Below, one piece after another: positions 6,741-19,059 of a stretch of DNA of 64,000 bases (its first letter is position 1; each line of letters starts with the position of its first letter). The translations under genes and the position numbers were made by a program. The DNA is from Metapseudomonas otitidis (GTDB taxonomy: Bacteria; Pseudomonadota; Gammaproteobacteria; Pseudomonadales; Pseudomonadaceae). The stretch is from positions 1 through 64,000 of the forward strand of contig NZ_FOJP01000025.1 of assembly GCF_900111835.1 (NCBI RefSeq), in the 5' to 3' direction. A model generated the notes under the pieces. The model searched no databases, was not told the origin of the DNA, and worked only from the letters and a program-made list of their open reading frames with translations.

Positions 6741-6830
6741 CCCCTCCCCCTGTCCTGTGTACCTGAGAGTTTCTACGGCGCGTGCCGTTTGCCCCTTCGG
6801 TGGGCCGCTCGCCGGCGGCCGCTCTCCAGT
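6741..6830 (-). promoter_or_regulatory. Glycine riboswitch (gcvT-type aptamer)
   Basis: Reading the minus strand from about 6827: GGAGAGC, a variable GC-rich stem, CCACCGAAGGGGCAAACG, then AAACTCTCAGGTACA and GGACAGGGGGAG. This is the conserved glycine aptamer core, with the GGAGAG / CTCTC pairing and the CCGAAGGGG bulge. Only one aptamer is clear; a second, or a ghost helix, is not obvious. It lies 22 bases before the channel gene's start, so glycine binding probably controls its expression. Confidence 0.88.
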
Positions 6831-6977
6831 TGGCGATCATGGAAATCCGCAGTGACTGCTGCCTGAGCGATTATGGGAGTTTGCGCCTTCGGCGGGAGCG
6901 CATGGCGCCCCTCTCTCCTGCGGGGCGCGGAGTATATGCGTTGCACCAAAGTTGTGCGAGCGGTCAGCTTCCCTGTG

Positions 6978-8621
6978 TCAGGTGCGGAACACGCCCAGCC
7001 CGCTCTTCAGGGCGCGGGCCGTATCGCCCAGTTCGGCGGCGGAATGGTTGATGGCGTCCACGTCCTGGCGGGTGTGCTCGAAGGCGCTGCGCATGTCCCC
7101 CAGGCGGCCGGACATGTCGGCCACCGCGTGCTGGATGTGCTCGCTGCTGGCCAGGGCCTGCTCGACGTTGGCGTTCACCTCGCCCATCTGGCGCACCAGG
7201 GTGTCGAGGGCGTCCAGCGCCTCGTCGGCATTGCCGGCCAGGGCGCGGGAACGCTCGGCGGTGCTGCCCATGCGCTGGGCGATCTGGCGGATGGCGCCAG
7301 TCACCTGGTCGATCACCCGGTGGGCGTCGCTCAACACGCTCTTGGTCTGGCCCGCCAGCTTGCGCACCTCGTCGGCCACCACGGCGAAACCCCGGCCGGC
7401 GTCCCCGGCGCGGGCGGCTTCGATGGCGGCGTTGAGGGCCAGCAGGTTGGTCTGTTCGGAGATGCCAGCAATCATCTGCAGCACCTGGCCGATCTGCTCC
7501 GCCTCGCGGCTGAGGCCGTCGAGGTCGGTGGCCAGTTCGATGTTGGACGAGGTGCTGCCGTGCACGTCGGCGATCAGCTGCTGCAGCTCCTGGTGGGCCC
7601 GGCTCAGCTCGCTGCTGGTGCGCTCGAGGTTGCTGCGCACCGCGCCGGCCAGGTTGGAGGATTGCCCGGCGGCCTGCTGGATGGACTGGCCGTGATGATC
7701 CACGTCCGCCAGCTGGTGGGCGGCCTGCTGGATCTGCTGGGTGATGTCGTCGGCGCGGCGGAGGAAGGTTTCCGCCAGCTGCTGGTTGCTGTCGGCCATG
7801 CCGAGGGCGCCGGCAAGGGTCTGGCGCAGGTCCTGCAGCAGGCCGGAGAGGCGCGTGCCCATCTGCCCCAGCTCGTCCTCGCTGGTGACGGCCAGCGGGC
7901 GGGAGAGGTCGCGGTTCTGAGCGATCTGGTTGAGCTGGCCGGTCAGGCCGCGAATGGCGTGCACCAGCATGCGGGTCACCAGCCAGGACAGCAGCAGGCC
8001 GATGCCCAGGGTCACGCTGCCGATCAGCAGCAGGCTGTGCAGGCTGTCGGTGATGGCCTGGTCGAGGCTGGTCAGGGTCACGTCCACGCCGACGACATAG
8101 GGCTGGCCGCTGGCAGTGCGCATCGGCAGGAAGATGGAGCGGAAGGTCCCGTAGCTGTCGGTGTATTCGTCGAACTGCGCCTGGCCGCTGCGGGCCGCCT
8201 GGATCACCGCCGGGCTGGCGTCCTTGTACTCCTCCAGGTGCTTGGCGTAGCTGTCGCTGGCGATCTCGTCGCCGCTGGCGCCGTCGGAGAGGTAGAAGAC
8301 CCGGCCGCTGCCGTCGACCATCAGGGTGTAGGCGAACTTCAGGCCCACCTCGCCGGCGTACTCGCCCAGGTTGCGCACCTGCTGCAGGTACTCGCCCTCG
8401 CGCAGGCCGTCGGCGGTGCGCGTGCGTTCCAGATAGTCGTTGCCCAGCAGGCGCGGCACGGCATGGCCGGCGGCGCGCAGGCGGTTGTCCATCTGCTCGC
8501 GGATGTCCAGTGACTTCACGTACTGCGCGTAGCTGATGAAGGTGGCGATGCTGATCAGGTTGACCAGGGTGATGGCCAGCAGAATCTTGGTCTGCAGGCT
8601 GACAGAACGCAGCGACGGCAT
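6978..8621 (-). CDS. Methyl-accepting chemotaxis protein
   Basis: A 547-residue chemoreceptor. TM1 is at about 12-34 and a periplasmic sensor at about 35-195. The sensor has a PAS/Cache-like strand pattern ([20 protein letters not shown]), but its class is uncertain. TM2 is about 196-216, followed by HAMP (about 217-268) and the cytoplasmic signalling rod. The hairpin tip carries [21 protein letters not shown] and [16 protein letters not shown] chose ATG 8621 because it begins a normal N-terminus ([15 protein letters not shown]), while the longer open frame upstream is unlike a receptor; the ribosome site is weak. There is no C-terminal CheR-tethering pentapeptide. It feeds CheA/CheW. The ligand is unknown. 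Confidence 0.93.
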   Translation of the reverse strand: MPSLRSVSLQTKILLAITLVNLISIATFISYAQYVKSLDIREQMDNRLRAAGHAVPRLLGNDYLERTRTADGLREGEYLQQVRNLGEYAGEVGLKFAYTLMVDGSGRVFYLSDGASGDEIASDSYAKHLEEYKDASPAVIQAARSGQAQFDEYTDSYGTFRSIFLPMRTASGQPYVVGVDVTLTSLDQAITDSLHSLLLIGSVTLGIGLLLSWLVTRMLVHAIRGLTGQLNQIAQNRDLSRPLAVTSEDELGQMGTRLSGLLQDLRQTLAGALGMADSNQQLAETFLRRADDITQQIQQAAHQLADVDHHGQSIQQAAGQSSNLAGAVRSNLERTSSELSRAHQELQQLIADVHGSTSSNIELATDLDGLSREAEQIGQVLQMIAGISEQTNLLALNAAIEAARAGDAGRGFAVVADEVRKLAGQTKSVLSDAHRVIDQVTGAIRQIAQRMGSTAERSRALAGNADEALDALDTLVRQMGEVNANVEQALASSEHIQHAVADMSGRLGDMRSAFEHTRQDVDAINHSAAELGDTARALKSGLGVFRT

Positions 8622-8910
8622 GAGGTCAGTTCCATCCGAGAGGGGAGTCCGGCCGTCGTTGCGCCGGCCTACATTTTGTTTCGGAATACTCTGACAGAAC
8701 TTGAATGGCAAGTGGCCAGGTCGTGCCTGGGATTTCGAAGATTTTCCCCGCTCCCTGGCCGTTCCTTTGTGTGACGCAGGCCCTTCGCCAAACGGCCGGC
8801 GCCGGTAAAATGGCCACTCGCCATCACTGGGGTGGCGGCATGTGCGCAATGGGTTGAGCAGTAAGGGTGAGGGGCCAGTGATCGGTGCCTTGCCATGGAG
8901 ATGCAAGCCA

Positions 8911-9675
8911 GTGACTGGCCTGACGGTAGTGATTCTCGCCGCGGAGAGCGGCGTAAAGCGTGAGCGCTGGACCCGGGAGTCCGCGCCCAAGCAGTTGATC
9001 GAGGTGCGTGGCGAAACCCTCCTGGGTCGCACCCTGAGGATGCTGGAGGCCCGTGGCGTGCAGCGCCCCTGGCTGCTGACCGCGGACGAGACCCTCGCCC
9101 GCCTGCCGGTACGGGCCTGGTGCCCGGTGCGGCGCGACACCAAGGCCCACAGCCTGTTGTCGATCCGCCCGCTGTGGCAGCGCGGCGACCTGCTGGTGCT
9201 CTACAGCGATGTGTATTACTCCGAGGCGGCCTTCGAGGCGATCTTCGCCGACGCGGGTACCCGCTTCTTCGGGCGCGACGGCCGCAGTGCCTACACCTTC
9301 AAGAACTACGGCGAACTGTTCGCGCTGCGCATCGCCTCGGCGGACCGACCCCGGGCGCGCAAGGCCCTGGAGGCGACCGTGGACTTCCACCGGCGTACCG
9401 GCAATCAGAGCTTCTGGACCTTCTACCGGCTGATGGCTGGGTTGCCCCTGGAGGACATGAAGGCCATCGAGCGGGATTGCTTCGTGGACATCCACGATGA
9501 GACCGACGACATCGACTTCGTCGAGGAGGTGCCGCAACTGCTGGCAGCCATCGACAAGCCGCTGAGCTGGCGGGTGCGTCATCTGCTGCGGCGCCTCAGC
9601 CTGCTGAACAAGAAGCGCCGGGATCGCAAGCGGCTCGCCCTCGCCGGGGCGGGCTGTGCGCAGCCATCTGCCTAG
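8911..9675 (+). CDS. Nucleotidyltransferase-like protein with altered signature
   Basis: The N-terminus ([20 protein letters not shown] then [18 protein letters not shown]) follows the sugar-phosphate nucleotidyltransferase fold (GT-A-like LAAG-x-G-x-R, PK-x-L, G-x-PLL). However, the usual LAAGxGxR loop reads [10 protein letters not shown] central [11 protein letters not shown] segment supplies the expected Asp of the strand that holds the metal, and [16 protein letters not shown] near the end holds an acidic cluster. I chose GTG 8911 because it begins directly before the fold; GTG 8842 is an in-frame alternative. About 254 residues. It stands alone, convergent with lasB across a shared terminator. 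It may be an enzyme with a changed nucleotide site or a non-catalytic relative. Confidence 0.6.
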   Translation: MTGLTVVILAAESGVKRERWTRESAPKQLIEVRGETLLGRTLRMLEARGVQRPWLLTADETLARLPVRAWCPVRRDTKAHSLLSIRPLWQRGDLLVLYSDVYYSEAAFEAIFADAGTRFFGRDGRSAYTFKNYGELFALRIASADRPRARKALEATVDFHRRTGNQSFWTFYRLMAGLPLEDMKAIERDCFVDIHDETDDIDFVEEVPQLLAAIDKPLSWRVRHLLRRLSLLNKKRRDRKRLALAGAGCAQPSA

Positions 9676-9702
9676 GCGGGTGGTACTTGTTCAGCCTGAG
9701 AA

Positions 9703-9744
9703 GACGCATGACCCCGGCAGGTCAACCTGCCGGGGTCATGCGTC
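9703..9744. terminator. Bidirectional terminator between convergent genes
   Basis: Arms of 20 bases (9703-9722 and 9725-9744) are perfectly complementary, with only 2 bases between them, in the gap between two convergent stop codons. No long T run follows, so its strength rests on the stem. Confidence 0.75.
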
Positions 9745-9753
9745 AGGCCTGGA

Positions 9754-11778
<2,025 letters not shown>

Positions 11779-13563
11779 ATGTCGCAAGCACAGGTTGCAG
11801 GGAAGCATGGAAAGGTCGACTGGGCCGGTATCGGCCGGTTGTTCCTGTACTTCTGGCTGTTCTCCGGTCTGACCCAGACCCTGATCCTCGCCACCGGCAC
11901 CAGTGGTTTCACCGGCTTCCGCCAGGCCTTCCTGCTGAGCGGCCTTTGGCTGATCCCGGTGCTGCTGTTCCCCGCCCGTACCCGGCTGATCGCCGGGGTC
12001 ATCGGCGTGTTCCTCTGGCTCGCCTCCCTGCCGGCGTTCTTCTACTTCCTGGTGTACGGCCAGGAGTTCTCCCAGAGCGTCATCTTCATCATGTTCGAGT
12101 CCAACACGGCCGAGGCCAGCGAGTACCTGACGCAGTACCTCGCCTGGTGGATCCCGCTGGTGCTGTTGGCCTACGCCGGCGTGGCCTGGCTGCTGTGGCG
12201 CGGCTTGCGACCCATCTACCTGCCCCGGCGCACCGCCTGGGTGACCAGCCTGGTGCTGGGCATCGCCCTGCTGGGCTACCCGGTGACCCGGCAGATGATG
12301 GTGAACGCCAACATGGACGAGGCCATGGACGCCATCGACAAGCGCCTGGAGCCGGCCGTGCCCTGGCAGCTGGCCGTGGGCTATCGGCAGTACCGCCAGC
12401 AGTTGTCGAACATGCAGGACCTGCTGGAAGGCAACCGCGCCGTCGCCACCCTGCCGGGCCTGAAGGACAGCCTCGGCAACGCACCGGCCACCCTGGTGCT
12501 GGTCATCGGCGAGTCCACCAACCGCCAGCGCATGAGCCTGTACGGCTACCCTCGCGCCACCACGCCCAACCTCGACCGCCTGCGCAGCGAGCTGCAGGTG
12601 TTCGACAACGTCGTCACCCCGCGCCCCTACACCATCGAGGCGCTGCAGCAGGTGCTGACCTTCGCCGACGAGCAGCACCCCGACGCCTACCTGTCCACGC
12701 CTTCCATCGTCAACGTGATGAAGCAGGCCGGCTACAAGACCTACTGGATCACCAACCAGCAGACCCTGACCAAGCGCAACACCATGCTCACCACCTTCTC
12801 CAAGCAGGCGGACGAGCAGTTCTACCTGAACAACAACCGCAACCAGAACGCCCGCCAGTACGACGACGACGTCTTCGAGCCGTTCTCCAAGGTCCTGGCC
12901 GAGGACGCCCCGCGCAAGTTCATCGTGGTGCACCTGCTGGGTACCCACATGAGCTACCAGTACCGCTACCCGGAAGCGTTCGAGCGCTTCACCGACCGCC
13001 AGGGCGTGCCGCCGAACGTCACCGACGACCAGCTGCCCACCTACAACAGCTACGACAACGCCGTGCTGTTCAACGACCACGTGGTCTCCACCCTGATCGG
13101 GCGCTTCAAGGCCACCGACCCCAACGGCTTCCTGCTCTACCTGTCCGACCACGGTGAGGCGGTGTTCGACCCCGAGCACCCCACGGTGCTGGGCCGCAAC
13201 GAGGCGGCGCCCACCTCGCCCATGTACACCATCCCCTTCATGGTCTGGAGCAGCCCGAAGTGGAAGCGTGACCACCCGCAGCAAGTGGCCGGCGTCGAGT
13301 CGCGTCCGCTGAGCAGCAGTGCGCTGATCTACACCTGGGCGGACCTGGCGGGCCTGCGCTTCGACACCTTCGACCCCAGTCGCAGCGTGGTGAACGCCGC
13401 GTTCAAGGAGCGCCCGCGGCTGATCGGCAACCCGGACCAGCCCAAGTCGCTGATCGACTTCAGCCTGATCAAGCCGAAGCCAAAGGCGCCCGCCCCGGTG
13501 GAGGTGGCCCGTGAGGGCGATGAGGTGCCGCTCAAGAGCGGCCCGCCCAGCACTCGGGGCTGA
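11779..13563 (+). CDS. cptA: Phosphoethanolamine transferase CptA-like
   Basis: A 594-residue inner-membrane enzyme: about five N-terminal TM segments (residues about 20-165), then a periplasmic alkaline-phosphatase/sulfatase-fold domain. The nucleophile motif is GESTNRQRMSLYGY (Thr 247 expected), and the late metal-binding YLSDHGEAVFD is present. The family moves phosphoethanolamine from phosphatidylethanolamine to lipid A or LPS core; the STxRxRMSLYGY form is closer to CptA than to EptA. I chose ATG 11779 because GGGGAG precedes it, although the frame is open upstream to GTG 11713. No pmrAB-type regulators are adjacent. Substrate (core heptose versus lipid A) is inferred. Confidence 0.85.
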   Translation: MSQAQVAGKHGKVDWAGIGRLFLYFWLFSGLTQTLILATGTSGFTGFRQAFLLSGLWLIPVLLFPARTRLIAGVIGVFLWLASLPAFFYFLVYGQEFSQSVIFIMFESNTAEASEYLTQYLAWWIPLVLLAYAGVAWLLWRGLRPIYLPRRTAWVTSLVLGIALLGYPVTRQMMVNANMDEAMDAIDKRLEPAVPWQLAVGYRQYRQQLSNMQDLLEGNRAVATLPGLKDSLGNAPATLVLVIGESTNRQRMSLYGYPRATTPNLDRLRSELQVFDNVVTPRPYTIEALQQVLTFADEQHPDAYLSTPSIVNVMKQAGYKTYWITNQQTLTKRNTMLTTFSKQADEQFYLNNNRNQNARQYDDDVFEPFSKVLAEDAPRKFIVVHLLGTHMSYQYRYPEAFERFTDRQGVPPNVTDDQLPTYNSYDNAVLFNDHVVSTLIGRFKATDPNGFLLYLSDHGEAVFDPEHPTVLGRNEAAPTSPMYTIPFMVWSSPKWKRDHPQQVAGVESRPLSSSALIYTWADLAGLRFDTFDPSRSVVNAAFKERPRLIGNPDQPKSLIDFSLIKPKPKAPAPVEVAREGDEVPLKSGPPSTRG

Positions 13564-13570
13564 CCCCCAG

Positions 13571-13605
13571 CGGCCCGCGTCGGATGACGCGGGCCGTTTC
13601 GTTTC
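13571..13605 (+). terminator. Terminator after cptA
   Basis: An 11-bp stem (CGGCCCGCGTC / GACGCGGGCCG, loop GGAT) is followed by TTTCGTTTC. Confidence 0.85.
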
Positions 13606-13754
13606 ACCCCCTCGTCCGATCGCGCCGCTTTCCCATGAACGGTGAGGGCGTCTTTTTTGTCGGTTTTTTCCATCCCGTGCATGGAATGGGGCAGGGCGCT
13701 GTTGCATCATGCCGCCCCAGCGTTCCACCGCCCCAACCGACGAAGGATTCCCCC

Positions 13755-14663
<909 letters not shown>

Positions 14664-14692
14664 CCTTCAGCCGCTGCGCGTTCCTGGGCGGA

Positions 14693-14722
14693 AGCCCGGG
14701 CTGCAGGCGTTCCGTCCGGGCT
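14693..14722. repeat. REP-like hairpin between convergent genes
   Basis: AGCCCGG (14693-14699) pairs with CCGGGCT (14716-14722). The core resembles the AGCCCGGGCT core of the REP units around 36.2-37.0 kb. It could equally be the shared terminator of the two convergent genes. Confidence 0.4.
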
Positions 14723-14729
14723 AGGGCGA

Positions 14730-15128
14730 TCAGGCCTCGATCGGCTTGAAGGCGCAGTAGCCGGGGCGGGGGCCGATCTTCGGGTGGTTGCGACAGGTTT
14801 CCGGGCGCTTGTCGTAGATGCTGCACAGGCGCGTCTTGCGGTTCAGGAAGTAGCAGTCGTTGTTGCTCATCCGCGTCAGGGTGAAGAGCCCGGTCTTCTG
14901 GTTGAAGCGCTCCACCACCCCGTCCTTCATCAGCCGCTTGGCGATGTTCTTCAACGGCTCGCCGCGCTCGAATTCGTCCACCAGCTCCATGCGGATCAGG
15001 TCGCTCAGGCGGGCTTCCACCGGCATGGTGCAGCAGCTGGAGACGCACGCGTGGCACATGCTTTTTTCGTAGCGGATCCAGGTTTCGGTGCGATCGAGAT
15101 CGGCGCCGACGATCAGCAGGGTCTTCAT
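14730..15128 (-). CDS. YkgJ-family cysteine-cluster protein
   Basis: A 132-residue protein with the zinc/iron-chelating cysteine pattern: MCHACVSSCC (Cys 25, 28, 32, 33), then DCYFLN, RLCSIYDKRPETCRNHP and a final YCAF. The family (UPF0153/YkgJ) is thought to bind metal through these residues; no reaction is established. ATG 15128 is used. It is transcribed toward DUF808 and away from the large DUF2339 gene, so the 240-bp gap upstream holds divergent promoters. Confidence 0.9.
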   Translation of the reverse strand: MKTLLIVGADLDRTETWIRYEKSMCHACVSSCCTMPVEARLSDLIRMELVDEFERGEPLKNIAKRLMKDGVVERFNQKTGLFTLTRMSNNDCYFLNRKTRLCSIYDKRPETCRNHPKIGPRPGYCAFKPIEA

Positions 15129-15366
15129 GTCAGGGCAGGGTCAGGGCTTGGAGGGGCGCGCATCATAGCGGGATTGGCCAATTTGTGAACAGCGCGCCGC
15201 CGACCGGCGCGTGACGGCCCGAATTTCCGTGAAATTGCTGTGTCTGTGAGGCAACCGGCATTCGTCTGTAGGGAGCGGCACCTTGCGCCGAATATACTGG
15301 CGCATCGCCGCAAGGCCCGGCCTCGATGCCGGCACGGCGACTTTCTCACTCTCGGGAAGACAGCGC

Positions 15367-18300
15367 ATGCAATGGATTTTCATGCTGGTCGGCTTGGCCA
15401 TGGGGGCGGCGGCTGGTGAATCGATCACCGGCGCCTTGCTGGGAGGGCTGATGGGCCTCGGCCTGGGGCAGGCGATCCGCCTGCAGGGCCTGGGGCAGGA
15501 AAATGCCCGCCTGCAGAAGGAACTCCGCGAATTCTCCACCCGCTTCGAAAAGGGCACCGAAGCCCTGTTCCAGCGCCTGCTGGAGGTGGAGAAACGCACC
15601 GCCGAGCAGTCGACCCGCGCCCCGGTGGCCGACGCGCCGCCCGCCCCGCCGGTGGAAACGCCCGCCGCCGCGCCTCAGCCCGAGGTCACCGCCCGGCCCG
15701 AGCCGCAGCCTGAAGAGACCGAGCTGGTCTGGGAACTGCCGGCCGACGTGGAGCCGCCCGTGGCTGCGCAGGTCGCCGCCGAGGGGCCTGCCGCGCCCGA
15801 AGCGCCGCTGGACTGGACCCTCGAGCCCCTCCCCGAACCCGTTGCCGCCGCCGAAGTGGCGCCTCAGCAACCGGAACAACCTGCACCACGCCCCATCGTC
15901 CGGCATGCTCCGGCGCCCCGCAGCGAGCCGGGTTATCGCTACGAGCCCTCGCTGTTCGAGCGTGGGTTTGCCGCGGCCAAGGCCTGGCTGTTCGGCGGCA
16001 ATACCGTGCTGCGCGTCGGTGTGCTGCTGCTGTTCCTCGGCCTGGCCTTCCTGCTGCGCTACGCCACCGAAGGCATGGTGGTGCCGATCCAGGTGCGCTA
16101 CGCCGGCGTGGCGGCGGCCGCCATCGCCCTGCTGGGGCTCGGCTGGTGGTTGCGTCGCCGCAACCCGTCCTATGCCTTGATGCTGCAGGGTGCGGGGATC
16201 GCGGTGCTGTACCTGACGGTGTTCGCGGCCATGCGCCTGCACCCGCTGCTGGACCCGAAGGCCGCGCTGGTGCTGCTGGTGGTGGTCACGCTGTGCTCGG
16301 CCGTGCTCGCGGTACTGCAGGACGCCCTCGGCCTGGCCGCCGCTGCGGCGCTGGGCGGTTTCGCCGCGCCGATCCTCACCTCTACCGGTAGCGGCAACCA
16401 TGTGGCGCTGTTCTCCTACTTCGCCCTGCTCAATGCCGGCATCTTTGCCATCGCCTGGTTCAAGGCCTGGCGCCTGCTCAACCTGATCGGCTTCGTCGGC
16501 ACCTTCGGCATCGGCATGGCCTGGGGCATTAACAGCTATAAGCCGGAGCTGTTCGCCAGCACCGAGCCCTTCCTGGTGCTGTTCTTCCTGATGTACGTGG
16601 CCATCGGCCTGCTGTTCGCCCGTCGGCGCCTGCGGGAGGCGGCCAACGCACCGACGGAGCGCGACGCGCTGTTGAACTGGTCGGTCCGCCAGGGCGACTA
16701 CCTCGACGCCACCGTGCTGTTCGGCCCGCCGCTGGTGGGCTTCGGCCTGCAGTACGCGGTGATCCGCCACCTGGAATTCGGTGCCGCCTTCAGCGCCCTG
16801 GCCCTCGGCCTGTTCTACATGGTGCTGGCGCGCCTGGTGGCCGGGCGCACCGCCGGCCGCGCGCTGCTGCTGGTGGAAACCTGCCTGGCTCTGGGCGTGG
16901 TGTTCGGCACCCTGGCCATCCCGCTGGGGCTGGACGCCCGCTGGACCTCCGCCGCCTGGGCGGTGGAAGGGGCTGGCATCTTCTGGCTCGGCCTGCGCCA
17001 GGGCCGCCCGCTGGCCCGCGCCTTCGCTCTGGCCCTGCAGGCCGGCGCGGCGCTGGCCTTCATCAGCGGCCTGGAGCTAGGCGAAGACAGCGTGCTGGAA
17101 GGCTCGCCCCTGGGCGCCCTGATGCTGGGCGTGGCCGGCCTGTTCAGCTACTGGCAGCTGCGCATCACCCCGGCGGACCGCCTGCGCAGCCACGAGCCCG
17201 GCCTGCAGCCGGTGCTGGCGGCCTGTGGCCTGGGCTTCCTCTACCTGATCGCGCCGCTGTGCTGGTACGCCGAAGGCACCGCCATCGCCTGGGCGCTGGC
17301 CGGCCTGGCCACGCTGTTCGCTGGCCTGCGCCTGCGTTCGCGCACCTTCCTCTTCGCCGCTTTCGCGGTGCAGTTGTTGGGTGGGGCGGTGTTCCTGCTG
17401 GGCATCGACCGCGACAGCCTGGGCGCCGGCGGCGCGCTGGGCTGGCGCAGCCTGATCACCGCCTCGCTGATTGGCCTGGCGCTGATCGGCGGCATGCTGG
17501 TGGCCGCGCGGGACGAGATGGTGCGCGACGACGCGCGCCTGCTGCGTGGCATGTCCGTGGTGCTGCTGGCGGGCCTGGTGTTCATCAACCTGGCGGTGCT
17601 GTTCGTCCTGCCGTGGCGCTCGGCCGCCGCCGTCTGGGGCGGCAGTGGCCTGCTGATCATCTGGCTCAGCCTGCACCTGCAACTGCGCGCCAGCTTCGTC
17701 TTCGGCCTGGGGCTGCAGGCCGTGGCCGGCATCACCTTCCTGGCGGTCAGCCCGCTGCTGCTGGGTGAGCTGAGCAGCGAGGGGCTGCGCCCGCTGGCCC
17801 ATGCCGGCTTCTGGACGCCGGCCGTGCTGGCCCTGGCGGCGCTGGTGGGGGCCTGGCGCCTGCACCGCGAGCACCGCCGCGAAGACCCGCGCCTGCCGGG
17901 CGTCAGCCTCGGCCACCTGGCCCAGCTGCTGCTGGTGTGGAGTGCCGGCTGGTGGGCCCTGGCGGGGCTGTCGGAGATCATCCGCTTCGCCGAGCCGGCG
18001 CTGCGCGTGCCCCTGGCGCTGGTGCTGGCGGCCCTGAGCGTGGCGGCCTGGTCGCAACTGGCGCGTCGTGAGCGCTGGGAAGGCCTGGCGCTGCTCTGCC
18101 TGCTGCTGGTGCCGGCGGCACTGGTGGCCCTGCTCGGCGCCTGGACGCCGCGCTACCACCCGGCGGCCGACTTCGGCTGGCTGGGCTGGGGGCTGGTGTT
18201 CGCCGCTCACCTGCTGGTGCTCAAGCGCCTGCATGACCTGCTGCCGGAGGGCGCGCGCAGTGCCGCCCACGTGCTCGGCTGCTGGTTGATCCTCGGTGTG

Positions 18301-19059
18301 CTGGCGCTGGAGCTGCGCTACCTGCTCCTGCTGCTTTCCGAGCACTACAACGCCTGGCGCTGGCTGGGCTGGGCGCTGCTGCCGAGCCTCTACCTGCTGG
18401 CGATGACCCGCCTGCCGCGCCTGCCCTGGCCGGTGTCCGCGCACCCGCGCGAGTACCGCCTGTGGGCCGCGCTGCCGCTGGCGCTGATGATGCTCGGCTG
18501 GTTCTGGGTGGCCAACGCCTGGAGCGACGGCAGTGCCGATCCGCTGCCCTACCTGCCGCTGGTCAACCCGTTGGAGCTGGGCCTGCTGTTCGCCCTGCTG
18601 GGGGTCAGCCTGTGGCTGCGCGACTACCTGCCCGAGTTCGGCCTGGGCGAAGACGTGGAGCGCTGGCTGCCCCAGGTGGTGGTGGGCGCCTCGCTGTTCG
18701 CCCTGGCCACGGCCGTGGTGTTCCGCACCGCCCACCACTGGGGCGGCGTGCCCTTCACCCTGCAGGCCCAGCTGGATTCCATGTTGGTGCAGGCGGGGCT
18801 GTCCCTGGTCTGGACCACCATCGCCCTCGGCCTGATGGTTGGCGGCCACCGCCGCGTGCACCGCGAGCTGTGGCTGGTGGGCGCGGCGCTGATCGGCGTG
18901 GTGGTGGCCAAGCTGTTCTTCGTCGAACTGGGCAACCGGGGCGGCCTGGAACGCATCATTTCCTTCATCGGCGTCGGCGTGCTGCTGCTGGTCGTCGGTT
19001 ACTTCGCGCCCTTGCCGCCCAAGCGGGGCGCCGCTGAAACGGAGCAGGTCAGTACATGA
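15367..19059 (+). CDS. Very large DUF2339 polytopic membrane protein
   Basis: A 1230-residue protein. After a first hydrophobic segment (MQWIFMLVGLAMGAAAG) come a coiled-coil-like stretch (about residues 38-80) and a Pro/Ala/Glu-rich linker to about 190. The remainder is a long array of hydrophobic segments, more than 25 by eye, ending near residue 1215. This is the DUF2339 architecture. ATG 15367 has GGAAG upstream; the open frame begins earlier at 15283. The next gene starts inside its last codons (ATGA overlap), so the two are translated together. No function is established; context suggests an envelope complex with the DUF3999 protein. Confidence 0.88.
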   Translation: MQWIFMLVGLAMGAAAGESITGALLGGLMGLGLGQAIRLQGLGQENARLQKELREFSTRFEKGTEALFQRLLEVEKRTAEQSTRAPVADAPPAPPVETPAAAPQPEVTARPEPQPEETELVWELPADVEPPVAAQVAAEGPAAPEAPLDWTLEPLPEPVAAAEVAPQQPEQPAPRPIVRHAPAPRSEPGYRYEPSLFERGFAAAKAWLFGGNTVLRVGVLLLFLGLAFLLRYATEGMVVPIQVRYAGVAAAAIALLGLGWWLRRRNPSYALMLQGAGIAVLYLTVFAAMRLHPLLDPKAALVLLVVVTLCSAVLAVLQDALGLAAAAALGGFAAPILTSTGSGNHVALFSYFALLNAGIFAIAWFKAWRLLNLIGFVGTFGIGMAWGINSYKPELFASTEPFLVLFFLMYVAIGLLFARRRLREAANAPTERDALLNWSVRQGDYLDATVLFGPPLVGFGLQYAVIRHLEFGAAFSALALGLFYMVLARLVAGRTAGRALLLVETCLALGVVFGTLAIPLGLDARWTSAAWAVEGAGIFWLGLRQGRPLARAFALALQAGAALAFISGLELGEDSVLEGSPLGALMLGVAGLFSYWQLRITPADRLRSHEPGLQPVLAACGLGFLYLIAPLCWYAEGTAIAWALAGLATLFAGLRLRSRTFLFAAFAVQLLGGAVFLLGIDRDSLGAGGALGWRSLITASLIGLALIGGMLVAARDEMVRDDARLLRGMSVVLLAGLVFINLAVLFVLPWRSAAAVWGGSGLLIIWLSLHLQLRASFVFGLGLQAVAGITFLAVSPLLLGELSSEGLRPLAHAGFWTPAVLALAALVGAWRLHREHRREDPRLPGVSLGHLAQLLLVWSAGWWALAGLSEIIRFAEPALRVPLALVLAALSVAAWSQLARRERWEGLALLCLLLVPAALVALLGAWTPRYHPAADFGWLGWGLVFAAHLLVLKRLHDLLPEGARSAAHVLGCWLILGVLALELRYLLLLLSEHYNAWRWLGWALLPSLYLLAMTRLPRLPWPVSAHPREYRLWAALPLALMMLGWFWVANAWSDGSADPLPYLPLVNPLELGLLFALLGVSLWLRDYLPEFGLGEDVERWLPQVVVGASLFALATAVVFRTAHHWGGVPFTLQAQLDSMLVQAGLSLVWTTIALGLMVGGHRRVHRELWLVGAALIGVVVAKLFFVELGNRGGLERIISFIGVGVLLLVVGYFAPLPPKRGAAETEQVST

